Below, one piece after another: positions 23,330 through 29,722 of a stretch of DNA of 29,722 nt; position 1 is the first letter of the stretch, and the number at the start of each line of letters is the position of its first letter. The notes under the pieces are model-generated. The model saw nothing but the letters and a program-made list of their open reading frames with translations, had not been told where the DNA came from and made no database searches. The position numbers and the translations under genes were made by a program. The stretch is from JAFGPJ01 sp964612465. GTDB lineage: Bacteria > Planctomycetota > Phycisphaerae > Sedimentisphaerales > Anaerobacaceae. Where the stretch lies: assembly GCA_964612465.1 (NCBI GenBank), contig CAZTDF010000035.1, forward strand, positions 1-29,722. The letters run 5' to 3'.

Positions 23330-24619
23330 ATGAAAGTATTCATGTTAGGCTGGGAATTTCCACCCTTTATCAGTGGTGGTTTGGGTACAGCCTGCTACGG
23401 CCTTACCCGAGCAATGGACCAGCTTGGCATGGAAGTTATGTTCGTTCTTCCCAAGATGGTCGAGAGTAAATATGCGACTCACGTCAAATTACTAACACCG
23501 GGTTCGAGGAGATCCGCTTCGTTCAGTAAGTTCGACGAATTGAAAAACGTAAAATTTCACGCAATTAACTCATCACTACAACCCTATTCCACGCCTGACA
23601 CTTACCAGCAAAGAATCGAAGAGAAATTACGACATAAACAGGAAATACTCGGCGGCAGCATCAGTTCTGCCAGCCAGTTATTCATATCAAAAGACTACAG
23701 CAGTGATATGTACACCGAAGTCCATCGTTATGCTGCTATGGCCGCTGATTTAGCTGAAGATGAGCAGTTTGATATTGTCCACGCCCATGACTGGATGACC
23801 TATCCTGCGGGAATTGCCGTATCGGCTATCACTGGAAGACCGCTGGTTATACACGTGCACTCGACAGAATTCGACCGCAGCGGCGAACATGTAAACCAGA
23901 TGATTTATGACATCGAACGAGAAGGCATGCACCGGGCCGACAAAGTCATTACCGTGAGCCATTTTACCCGAAATATTATCATAGACCGATACGGTGTCAG
24001 CGGTGATAAAGTTGAAGTCGTTTATAACGGCGTCGAGCGCAGCGGAAAATGGTCCATGGACGAGACCGTCATCGACAAAGATGAGAAGATTGTGCTGTTC
24101 CTGGGCCGAATTACGATGCAAAAAGGTCCGGAATACTTCCTCCATGCCGCCAAGAAGGTCCTCGAAGTGATGGATAACGTCAAGTTCGTGATGGCCGGCT
24201 CCGGCGATTTGATGCACCGGGCGATCGAAATGGCCGCTGAGCTGGGGATCGGCCACAAAGTGCTGTTCACAGGCTTCTTACGCGGCGAAGATGTGCAGAA
24301 GATATACAAGATGGCTGATTTATACGTTATGCCTTCGGTGTCGGAACCTTTCGGTATCGCACCGCTGGAAGCGCTTGACAACGACGTGCCTGTAATTATA
24401 AGTAAGCAAAGTGGTGTATCGGAAGTTCTGATGCACGCCCTGAAGGTTGACTTCTGGGATGTCGATGAAATCGCCAATATGGTTGTTGCTGTGCTGAAAT
24501 ATCCACCGCTGCAGATGACGCTGCGAAGCCACGGCAATTTCGAGGTCAGAAGACTGCGTTGGAAAGATGCAGCGACCAGGTGCGTAAAAATCTACGAGGA
24601 GATGCTGGTTCCGGTTTAA
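23330..24619 (+). CDS. Glycosyltransferase GT4/GT5 (glycogen-synthase-like)
   Basis: A 429-aa GT-B fold enzyme. The N-domain starts MKVFMLGWEFPPFISGGLGT, with the glycine-rich loop that in glycogen synthases is KxGGL. VHAHDWMT (150-157) and HVHSTEFDR (175-183) are typical of starch/glycogen synthase-like proteins. The C-domain has FLGRITMQKGPEYFL (257-271) and the donor-binding E-x7-E motif SEPFGIAPLEAL (338-349; Glu339 and Glu347). It probably adds glucosyl units from a nucleotide sugar to an alpha-glucan. It heads a three-gene plus-strand cluster with GH57 and debranching enzymes. The ribosome site is weak. Acceptor and donor are inferred from the family and context. Confidence 0.9.
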   Translation: MKVFMLGWEFPPFISGGLGTACYGLTRAMDQLGMEVMFVLPKMVESKYATHVKLLTPGSRRSASFSKFDELKNVKFHAINSSLQPYSTPDTYQQRIEEKLRHKQEILGGSISSASQLFISKDYSSDMYTEVHRYAAMAADLAEDEQFDIVHAHDWMTYPAGIAVSAITGRPLVIHVHSTEFDRSGEHVNQMIYDIEREGMHRADKVITVSHFTRNIIIDRYGVSGDKVEVVYNGVERSGKWSMDETVIDKDEKIVLFLGRITMQKGPEYFLHAAKKVLEVMDNVKFVMAGSGDLMHRAIEMAAELGIGHKVLFTGFLRGEDVQKIYKMADLYVMPSVSEPFGIAPLEALDNDVPVIISKQSGVSEVLMHALKVDFWDVDEIANMVVAVLKYPPLQMTLRSHGNFEVRRLRWKDAATRCVKIYEEMLVPV

Positions 24620-24700
24620 GCATCACGCTAAAATAAACCAAATACGTATTCGGAGGGAGCGAATTGCTGTCCTGCGGATAACAATGCGAGATTAAAGATT

Positions 24701-25987
24701 ATGCCTTCTGTATGTTTCTACTTTCAAGTGCATCAGCCCGTGCGATTGAGGCACTACACTGTATTTGACGAAAACGACCAATATTTTGATGATTATAAGA
24801 ATAGCTCGATTTGCAGAAAGGTGGCAAACAAATGCTATCTTCCTGCTAACCGGTTGCTTCTGGACGTTATACGACGATTTAAGGGCCGATTTAAGATCGC
24901 CTATAGTGTTACCGGCCTGTTGCTGGAGCAGCTCGAGCGTTACTCGCCGGAAGTGATGAGCACATTCGACGCCCTGGCGGAAACAGGGTGCGTAGAGTTT
25001 CTGGCCGAAACTTATTATCACAGCCTCAGTTTCCTGTACTCTCGCAATGAATTCGCCGAGCAAATCAACAAGCACGTCGAAGCGATAAATTACTTTTTTG
25101 GTCAAAGACCAAGGGTATTTAGAAATACGGAGCTTATATACAACAACGATCTGGCCGGCCTGATCGAGTCAATGGGCTGTTTCGACGCGATCATTACCGA
25201 AGGGGCCGACCACATTCTGGGCTATAGGAGCCCTAATTTTGTTTACCAGCCAAAAGGCTGCAATAATCTGAAGCTCCTGCTGAAAAACTATTCGCTAAGT
25301 GATGATATTGCCTTTAGATTCTCCAACCGCGACTGGGCCCAGTGGCCTTTGACGGCGGATAAGTTCGCACGATGGGTCAGTAATGTCAACGGCAACGGCA
25401 ACATTGTCAATCTTTTCATGGACTACGAGACATTCGGTGAACACCAGTGGGAAGATACCGGTATATTCGATTTTATGCGGCATCTACCCGAGGAGGTTCT
25501 GAGGCACCCGGACAACGACTTCAAAACTCCAAGCGAGGTTATAGAATCCTACGGCAGCGCCGACACGGTTGATGTACCGCATATCATAAGCTGGGCCGAT
25601 ACCGAAAGAGACCTCTCGGCCTGGCTCGGTAACGCCATGCAATCCAATGCGATTCACGAGCTTTATCGGATCGAAAAGAAAATCAAGAATACAAAAGACG
25701 AGAAAATCATTGGGGACTGGCGAAAATTGCAGGCGTCGGACCATTTCTACTATATGTGTACGAAATACTTCGCCGACGGCGATGTTCATAAGTATTTTAA
25801 TCCCTATGACTCGCCGTACGACTCTTACATTAACTTTATGAATGTGCTGGATCACCTGCACAAACGTTGTTCCGGAGAAATGGATGGGGGCGCATTTTGT
25901 CCCGTACCAGGACAAAACCCACCTGAATTATTATCCGGCCCGACATCGGGGGTTAACAACCTGCCTGATTTACAGCCAGTAGAATAG
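24701..25987 (+). CDS. Glycoside hydrolase family 57 (alpha-amylase/glucanotransferase type)
   Basis: A 428-aa cytoplasmic enzyme (no signal peptide). GH57 motifs are in order: VHQP (10-13) near the N-terminus, the nucleophile region VFRNTELIY (Glu144), and the acid/base region FMDYETFGEHQW (Asp241). GH57 members act on alpha-1,4-glucans as amylases, 4-alpha-glucanotransferases or branching enzymes. Length matches the short amylase-like subgroup. The C-terminal 40 residues are proline-rich and probably disordered. It lies 81 bases after the glycosyltransferase and 124 before the debranching enzyme, all in the same direction, so it takes part in storage glucan turnover. The start at 24701 has no strong ribosome site. 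Confidence 0.92.
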   Translation: MPSVCFYFQVHQPVRLRHYTVFDENDQYFDDYKNSSICRKVANKCYLPANRLLLDVIRRFKGRFKIAYSVTGLLLEQLERYSPEVMSTFDALAETGCVEFLAETYYHSLSFLYSRNEFAEQINKHVEAINYFFGQRPRVFRNTELIYNNDLAGLIESMGCFDAIITEGADHILGYRSPNFVYQPKGCNNLKLLLKNYSLSDDIAFRFSNRDWAQWPLTADKFARWVSNVNGNGNIVNLFMDYETFGEHQWEDTGIFDFMRHLPEEVLRHPDNDFKTPSEVIESYGSADTVDVPHIISWADTERDLSAWLGNAMQSNAIHELYRIEKKIKNTKDEKIIGDWRKLQASDHFYYMCTKYFADGDVHKYFNPYDSPYDSYINFMNVLDHLHKRCSGEMDGGAFCPVPGQNPPELLSGPTSGVNNLPDLQPVE

Positions 25988-26111
25988 ATGCCCTGTTTAG
26001 TTGCCTACTCGAAGCAATACTGGATCTCTGCCAATCAGAACCTTCATAATTGGGGGCATGGTATAGAAAGGGCCTGGATTTTGTCTTGATAGTGCCGTTT
26101 GGAGTAAGATA

Positions 26112-28211
26112 GTGTTAACATTGCAGAAAACCGATGAAGCAACGAGCATATCCGTATCAATAGCCGATAACGACATTGATAATCTGCTGGCAAAGGAATG
26201 GTTATTAACCAATGGGCGAGGCAGCTACGCGTCATCAACGATTGCCGGCTGCAATACCAGGGCTTACCATGGACTCCTGATCGGTTCGTTAATGCCGCCG
26301 GCTCACAGGGTAATGGCATTATCCAATTGCCTTGAGATGGTCATATCCAAAGGAGGACTCTTCAATCTTTCGACCTTTGAATTTGCGGACAAGTTTGCAC
26401 CGGCGGGTTTTGGCTTTCTAAAAAAATTCCGCCGGGATATCGGGGTGCATTTCGACTATGAGCTTGCGAACATTGAACTGACCAAATCCGTATATCTCGT
26501 ACGAGATACCGACACGGTCGCAATCGTGTATAATTTCACACGCCTCGCCGAGCCGGTTGAATTCGTATCGCGTCCGTTTGTCGGCTTAAGAGACTTCCAC
26601 ACCCTGCAAAATTCCTACGCTATGTTACGTTCCAGATGGCTCGGATCGGACGCACGCGGATTGCTGGTTCGCCACCAGATGCCAAACAGTTGTCAACTGC
26701 AGTTGTGCTGCCCGTCCGCCCATTTTGAGAAGGACCCGCAATGGTGGTTCAATTTCACATATCGTCATGACAGGGAAAGAGGTCAGGGTTTCACCGAAGA
26801 TTTGTGGGCGCCCGGCTTTTTCAAGTGCCGAATAGATAAACCGGCAAAGATTGTCCTCTGGGCAAGTCTTAGCCCCCCCACGGCCGGACATAAGCATAAT
26901 GCTGTAATAGATACCGACATTGATAAAGTCTGTAAAGATTTGCACGGGTACCGGAAAGAGCTGAAACTTCAGGTGAAAAAAGCAAAAAGCGAATTCCGAA
27001 TCCCTGTTTCGAACGGCCGGTCAAAAAATCAAAATCTGAGAATTGGAAACGGGAAATCTTTTGAGATGCTTTGTTTGGCTGCCGAACAGCTTGTTACAAA
27101 ACGCCAAACTAAAAATAATACCAGTACGACTATCATAGCCGGCTATCCCTGGTTTGCGGACTGGGGCAGGGACGCGTTTATCTCACTGCCGGGCCTGTTG
27201 CTTGCAACCGGTAGGTTTGAGGAGGCAAAATCGGTCCTCACTACATTTGCCGCAGTGGCGGATGAGGGGATGATTCCGAATCGTTTCGATGATAACAGCA
27301 ATACCACTCACTTTAATAGTGTCGATGCCTCTCTTTGGTTTATCAACGCAGCGTTTCAATACCTGCGAGCCACCGATGATTCAGAAACTTTCATGCAGGT
27401 CCTGTGCCCGACAATCCGCTGGATTATAGATTCATACCATAAGGGCACGAGGTTCGGCATTCATGCCGACGCCGATGGGCTCATCTCCGCGGGCGACGAG
27501 CAGACGCAGTTGACCTGGATGGATGCCAAATGTGACGGCGTCGCTTTCACGCCCAGATACGGAAAAGCGGTTGAAGTAAACGCGCTGTGGTACAATTGTC
27601 TCTGCTTCCTGGCTGAATTCTATGCCGAGAGCGATGAAGAAAACGCCAAACTTTATAAATCTATGGCAGATAAGGTTCGGACTGGTTTCTGTAACTCGTT
27701 CTGGAACGACGGCAAAGGTTACTTAAACGATTGCATTTTGCCCGATGGTTCGATAGATGACAGCCTTCGGCCAAACCAGATATTCGCAGTTTCCCTGAAT
27801 TTCTCGCCATTATCAAAACAACAACAGGCTTCGGTTGTAGAGGTGGTGCAAAAACATTTATTAACGCCTTACGGGCTGCGAACGCTCAGTCCGGATGCGG
27901 CGGACTACAAAGGCGAATATACCGGGCCGATGCGGCAACGTGATGAGGCTTATCATCAGGGTACAGTCTGGCCGTATCTGACGGGCTTCTTTATAGAGGC
28001 GTATTTGAAAGTAAACAGATTCAGCACGAAAAGCAAAAAACAAGCCGCCGAATTCATTGAACCTTTGCTTGAGCATTTAACCGAAGACGGCTGCCTCGGA
28101 AGTATCTCTGAGATATTCGACGGCGACGAGCCCCATAAGCCAAAAGGCTGCTTCGCCCAGGCCTGGAGCGTCGCCGAACTGATAAGAGCCTATCGGTTAA
28201 TTTGCAGCTAA
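26112..28211 (+). CDS. Glycogen debranching enzyme (GDE_C family)
   Basis: A 699-aa protein starting with GTG, with GGAG 8 bases upstream. The N-terminal domain (1-285) opens EWLLTNGRGSYASSTIAGCNTRAYHGLL (29-56), the signature of archaeal/bacterial debranching enzymes. The C-terminal (alpha/alpha)6 domain has YPWFADWGRDAFISLPGLLL (345-364), DGLISAGDEQTQLTWMDAK (455-473) with the acidic catalytic pair, and EAYHQGTVWPYLTGFF near the end. It removes alpha-1,6 branches from glycogen-like polymers. Residues about 291-313 form a linker (SEFRIPVSNGRSKNQNLRIGN) whose DNA resembles intergenic micro-repeats, perhaps a small insertion. It is last in the glycan cluster. Confidence 0.93.
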   Translation: MLTLQKTDEATSISVSIADNDIDNLLAKEWLLTNGRGSYASSTIAGCNTRAYHGLLIGSLMPPAHRVMALSNCLEMVISKGGLFNLSTFEFADKFAPAGFGFLKKFRRDIGVHFDYELANIELTKSVYLVRDTDTVAIVYNFTRLAEPVEFVSRPFVGLRDFHTLQNSYAMLRSRWLGSDARGLLVRHQMPNSCQLQLCCPSAHFEKDPQWWFNFTYRHDRERGQGFTEDLWAPGFFKCRIDKPAKIVLWASLSPPTAGHKHNAVIDTDIDKVCKDLHGYRKELKLQVKKAKSEFRIPVSNGRSKNQNLRIGNGKSFEMLCLAAEQLVTKRQTKNNTSTTIIAGYPWFADWGRDAFISLPGLLLATGRFEEAKSVLTTFAAVADEGMIPNRFDDNSNTTHFNSVDASLWFINAAFQYLRATDDSETFMQVLCPTIRWIIDSYHKGTRFGIHADADGLISAGDEQTQLTWMDAKCDGVAFTPRYGKAVEVNALWYNCLCFLAEFYAESDEENAKLYKSMADKVRTGFCNSFWNDGKGYLNDCILPDGSIDDSLRPNQIFAVSLNFSPLSKQQQASVVEVVQKHLLTPYGLRTLSPDAADYKGEYTGPMRQRDEAYHQGTVWPYLTGFFIEAYLKVNRFSTKSKKQAAEFIEPLLEHLTEDGCLGSISEIFDGDEPHKPKGCFAQAWSVAELIRAYRLICS

Positions 28212-28240
28212 AAACCGTCTTGCGTATTGCTGCTTTTTTT
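28204..28240 (+). terminator. Possible terminator of the glycan cluster
   Basis: GCAGC (28204-28208) can pair with GCTGC (28229-28233), followed at once by seven T. The stem is short, the loop is 20 bases, and it overlaps the stop codon, so the call is weak. Confidence 0.35.
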
Positions 28241-28266
28241 CGCACGAAGCACGACAAAACCCTGTT

Positions 28267-29289
28267 TTAACACTTTAATTCTTCGCGGATCAGGCAGCCG
28301 TCACAGGGGCAGAATGCGCGGATGTTCTTTTCGGGCGTTGCCGGCGGTACTTCGCAACCCGGCATCAAAATGAACTTGTCCGGCACATCATTTAGACACT
28401 CTTTGGCCGCCTCGGCGACTTCCTCGGGGCTGCCCTCGAATAAAACTCCCGCCGGATTGAAATTGCCGCAGAGTATAACTTCGGGCCCGACAAGCTCTCT
28501 GGCCCGGGCAAGCGAAACCATCCAGTCAACGTCAATGATATCGGCGCCACTGTCAGGCATGAATTGCACAATGTTTGATATGTTGCCGCAGATGTGTAGT
28601 TTCACGGTGCCGCCGGCTTCGTGAATAGCCTCAATCAGCTTTTTCTCCAGAGGCAGAACAAGCTCGTTATACATATCCGGTGTAATCAGGCTCGCTGCCG
28701 CGTCGCCTACCCCAATCATGTCCGCTCCGGCCTTGACTTGAGCGAGAGCAAAGGCAATGGCGTTTTGAACAATCACTTCGCCTGCCTCGACAAACATTTC
28801 CGGCTCGTCGATCAAATCCAGCATGGCGTTTTCCACGCCCCGCAGGTCGCCGTACTCGGCCATGGGCCCTTCCACCCAGCCTAAGACGCTGTGAGTCCGG
28901 CCAACCTCGGCAGCCATTTTCCGCACGCTCTCGATCCTTTGTTTTGTCCGCTCGGCGTTTTCGATATCGAACCGTTTGACCCGTGATATCTCGCTGCGTG
29001 TCTTGATAAATAGCTCTTTCGGTCTTCCCACGCCCTCGTCAGGATATTCAAATTCCATTCCATACGCAGATGCCTCTCGCCAGGGATCGCTTATCGCACT
29101 GATCTGGTCGACATTAAATGCCCGCGTCACTGCAAGCTGTGCCTCGGCCAGAATATCGCCATCGAGGTAAAAATCCCTGTAAGTATGCCCGATAAAATGG
29201 GAGGCCCACGCCATAAAAATAGGAGTAACAGCGGGACGATCATAAGAATCGCCCTTGAGAATCGCGTTAATTCGTTCTTTCGGAGTCAT
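28267..29289 (-). CDS. Uroporphyrinogen decarboxylase/MtaA-family methyltransferase
   Basis: A 340-aa protein of UroD-fold size. Zinc-ligand motifs of the corrinoid methyltransferases are present: LHICGN (His232, Cys234) and MPGCEVP (Cys312), the H-x-C-x(n)-C set of MtaA/MtbA/CmuA-type proteins that true heme-pathway UroD lacks. Other blocks are GWVEGPMAEYGDLRG (137-151) and GAGGTVKLHICGN context. The C-terminus is cysteine-rich (FCPCDGC...LKC), perhaps an extra metal site. Members move methyl groups between a corrinoid protein and a thiol or folate. The MttB-like gene in this window belongs to a partner class, but the two are far apart. Ribosome site GAAG is weak. Confidence 0.87.
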   Translation of the reverse strand: MTPKERINAILKGDSYDRPAVTPIFMAWASHFIGHTYRDFYLDGDILAEAQLAVTRAFNVDQISAISDPWREASAYGMEFEYPDEGVGRPKELFIKTRSEISRVKRFDIENAERTKQRIESVRKMAAEVGRTHSVLGWVEGPMAEYGDLRGVENAMLDLIDEPEMFVEAGEVIVQNAIAFALAQVKAGADMIGVGDAAASLITPDMYNELVLPLEKKLIEAIHEAGGTVKLHICGNISNIVQFMPDSGADIIDVDWMVSLARARELVGPEVILCGNFNPAGVLFEGSPEEVAEAAKECLNDVPDKFILMPGCEVPPATPEKNIRAFCPCDGCLIREELKC

Positions 29290-29299
29290 AGCAACTTCA

Positions 29300-29354
29300 T
29301 TTACGATTTACGATTTATGATTTACGATTTTAATCGGCATTCGGCATTCGGCAA
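29300..29354. repeat. Two blocks of 7-bp tandem repeats
   Basis: TTTACGA occurs four times (29300-29327, one copy TTTATGA) and TCGGCAT/A three times (29334-29354). Related GCCGAA wording appears near 8235-8250. The second block encodes the last residues of RnpA. Confidence 0.8.
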
Positions 29355-29722
29355 TCGAAAATTCCTGAATCTTTGATATTTGTATTTATCAAGGCCATCA
29401 GCGAGGCCTTTACCTGTTCAAATGTCGGCATTTTAGGGCTCTTTTCGACATTTGATTTTTTCGACCATCGATGTGAAATCATCAGCAGATAATCGAAGCC
29501 GGCCGGAATCCGCTGCTGGTTTTGCCGAAATGCCTCCCGCATCAGGCGTTTGAGCCGGTTGCGGACAACGGCATTGCCGCTGGATTTACCTACGGAAACT
29601 CCCAGCCTGGAATATTCACAATCATTCTTCGCCATATAGAGCGTCAGCACCCCATTGCTCAGACGCCGGCCGCGAGCCATGACGGCTTTGAATTGACTGT
29701 TGCTGACAAGCCTTTTATTTTT
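29330..29722 (-). CDS. rnpA: Ribonuclease P protein component, 5' end beyond the window
   Basis: 130 residues are visible; the reading frame stays open to the window edge (KNKRLVSNSQFKAV before the first internal Met at 29680), and RnpA proteins normally begin slightly before this region, so the gene is cut by the edge. The family signature is clear: RLGVSVGKSSGNAVVRNRLKRLMREAFR, including RNRLKRLMRE. RnpA is the protein subunit that helps the RNase P RNA mature tRNA 5' ends. The last residues (SGIFDCRMPNAD) are encoded by tandem 7-bp repeats and look like an accidental extension. In most bacteria rpmH lies just upstream; that would be outside this window. Downstream there is no yidD or yidC, unlike the common order. 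Confidence 0.93.
   Translation of the reverse strand, partial: KNKRLVSNSQFKAVMARGRRLSNGVLTLYMAKNDCEYSRLGVSVGKSSGNAVVRNRLKRLMREAFRQNQQRIPAGFDYLLMISHRWSKKSNVEKSPKMPTFEQVKASLMALINTNIKDSGIFDCRMPNAD

Noticed and set aside
1..29722. CRISPR arrays, tRNA or rRNA genes, known riboswitches
   Set aside because: No evenly spaced direct repeats with unique spacers, no cloverleaf-like patterns with TTCGA arms, and no riboswitch consensus were recognised in the intergenic regions by eye.

Overview
The window looks like a chromosomal contig piece from a planctomycete, most likely a Phycisphaerae-type (Sedimentisphaerales-like) bacterium. The reasons are inferential: a pseudopilin with a GFTLIELLVV start and a DGHV tail, an ECF sigma factor fused to a membrane-anchored C-terminal domain, a secreted right-handed beta-helix protein with repeated SPCIDAGD / NMGAYGG endings, a Tat-exported Gfo/Idh oxidoreductase, and short dispersed micro-repeats between genes. 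No rRNA or tRNA gene and no CRISPR array is visible.

Layout. (1) 1-3086, minus strand: repeat-rich leader, a small membrane protein, then two overlapping YeeE/YedE sulfur-transporter-type genes, the downstream one fused to an extra membrane domain. (2) 3442-8137: a Tat-signal Gfo/Idh oxidoreductase (plus), then a divergently placed minus-strand pair, a secreted BNR_4 beta-propeller protein followed 12 bp later by a pyrrolysine-free MttB-family methyltransferase. A 44-bp element plus a 12-bp block recurs upstream of the oxidoreductase and upstream of the BNR gene in the same orientation and at similar distance. (3) 8536-11962: a PurF-like phosphoribosyltransferase that has lost the catalytic cysteine, an EamA exporter and a coiled-coil lipoprotein. 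(4) 12149-14557: a complete transposon with 28-bp imperfect terminal inverted repeats and an 8-bp target duplication (AAAACTTT). It holds a broken IS1595-type transposase and, in the same direction, three intact tightly overlapping cargo genes: an unknown 247-aa protein, a PIN-domain protein and a 41-aa basic protein. (5) 14736-21373: a TIGR04076-like small protein, the sigma factor fusion, the beta-helix protein, and a pseudopilin behind a perfect sigma-70 consensus promoter. (6) 21656-22870: two small conserved proteins (one DUF2007-like) and, divergently, a 61-aa bacterial histone with its own terminator. (7) 23330-28211: an alpha-glucan/glycogen cluster, GT4/5 glycosyltransferase, GH57 amylase-type enzyme and glycogen debranching enzyme. 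(8) 28267-29722: a MtaA/UroD-family methyltransferase and the 5'-truncated rnpA.

How parts may work together: the three glycan genes form a clear storage-polysaccharide module. The BNR_4 and Gfo/Idh genes suggest polysaccharide or sugar use, possibly co-regulated through the shared upstream element. The MttB-like and MtaA-like genes are members of families that cooperate in corrinoid-dependent methyl transfer, but no corrinoid protein gene is in view. The most novel-looking unit is the IS1595-type transposon carrying a PIN-domain module whose transposase has decayed while the cargo frames remain open.
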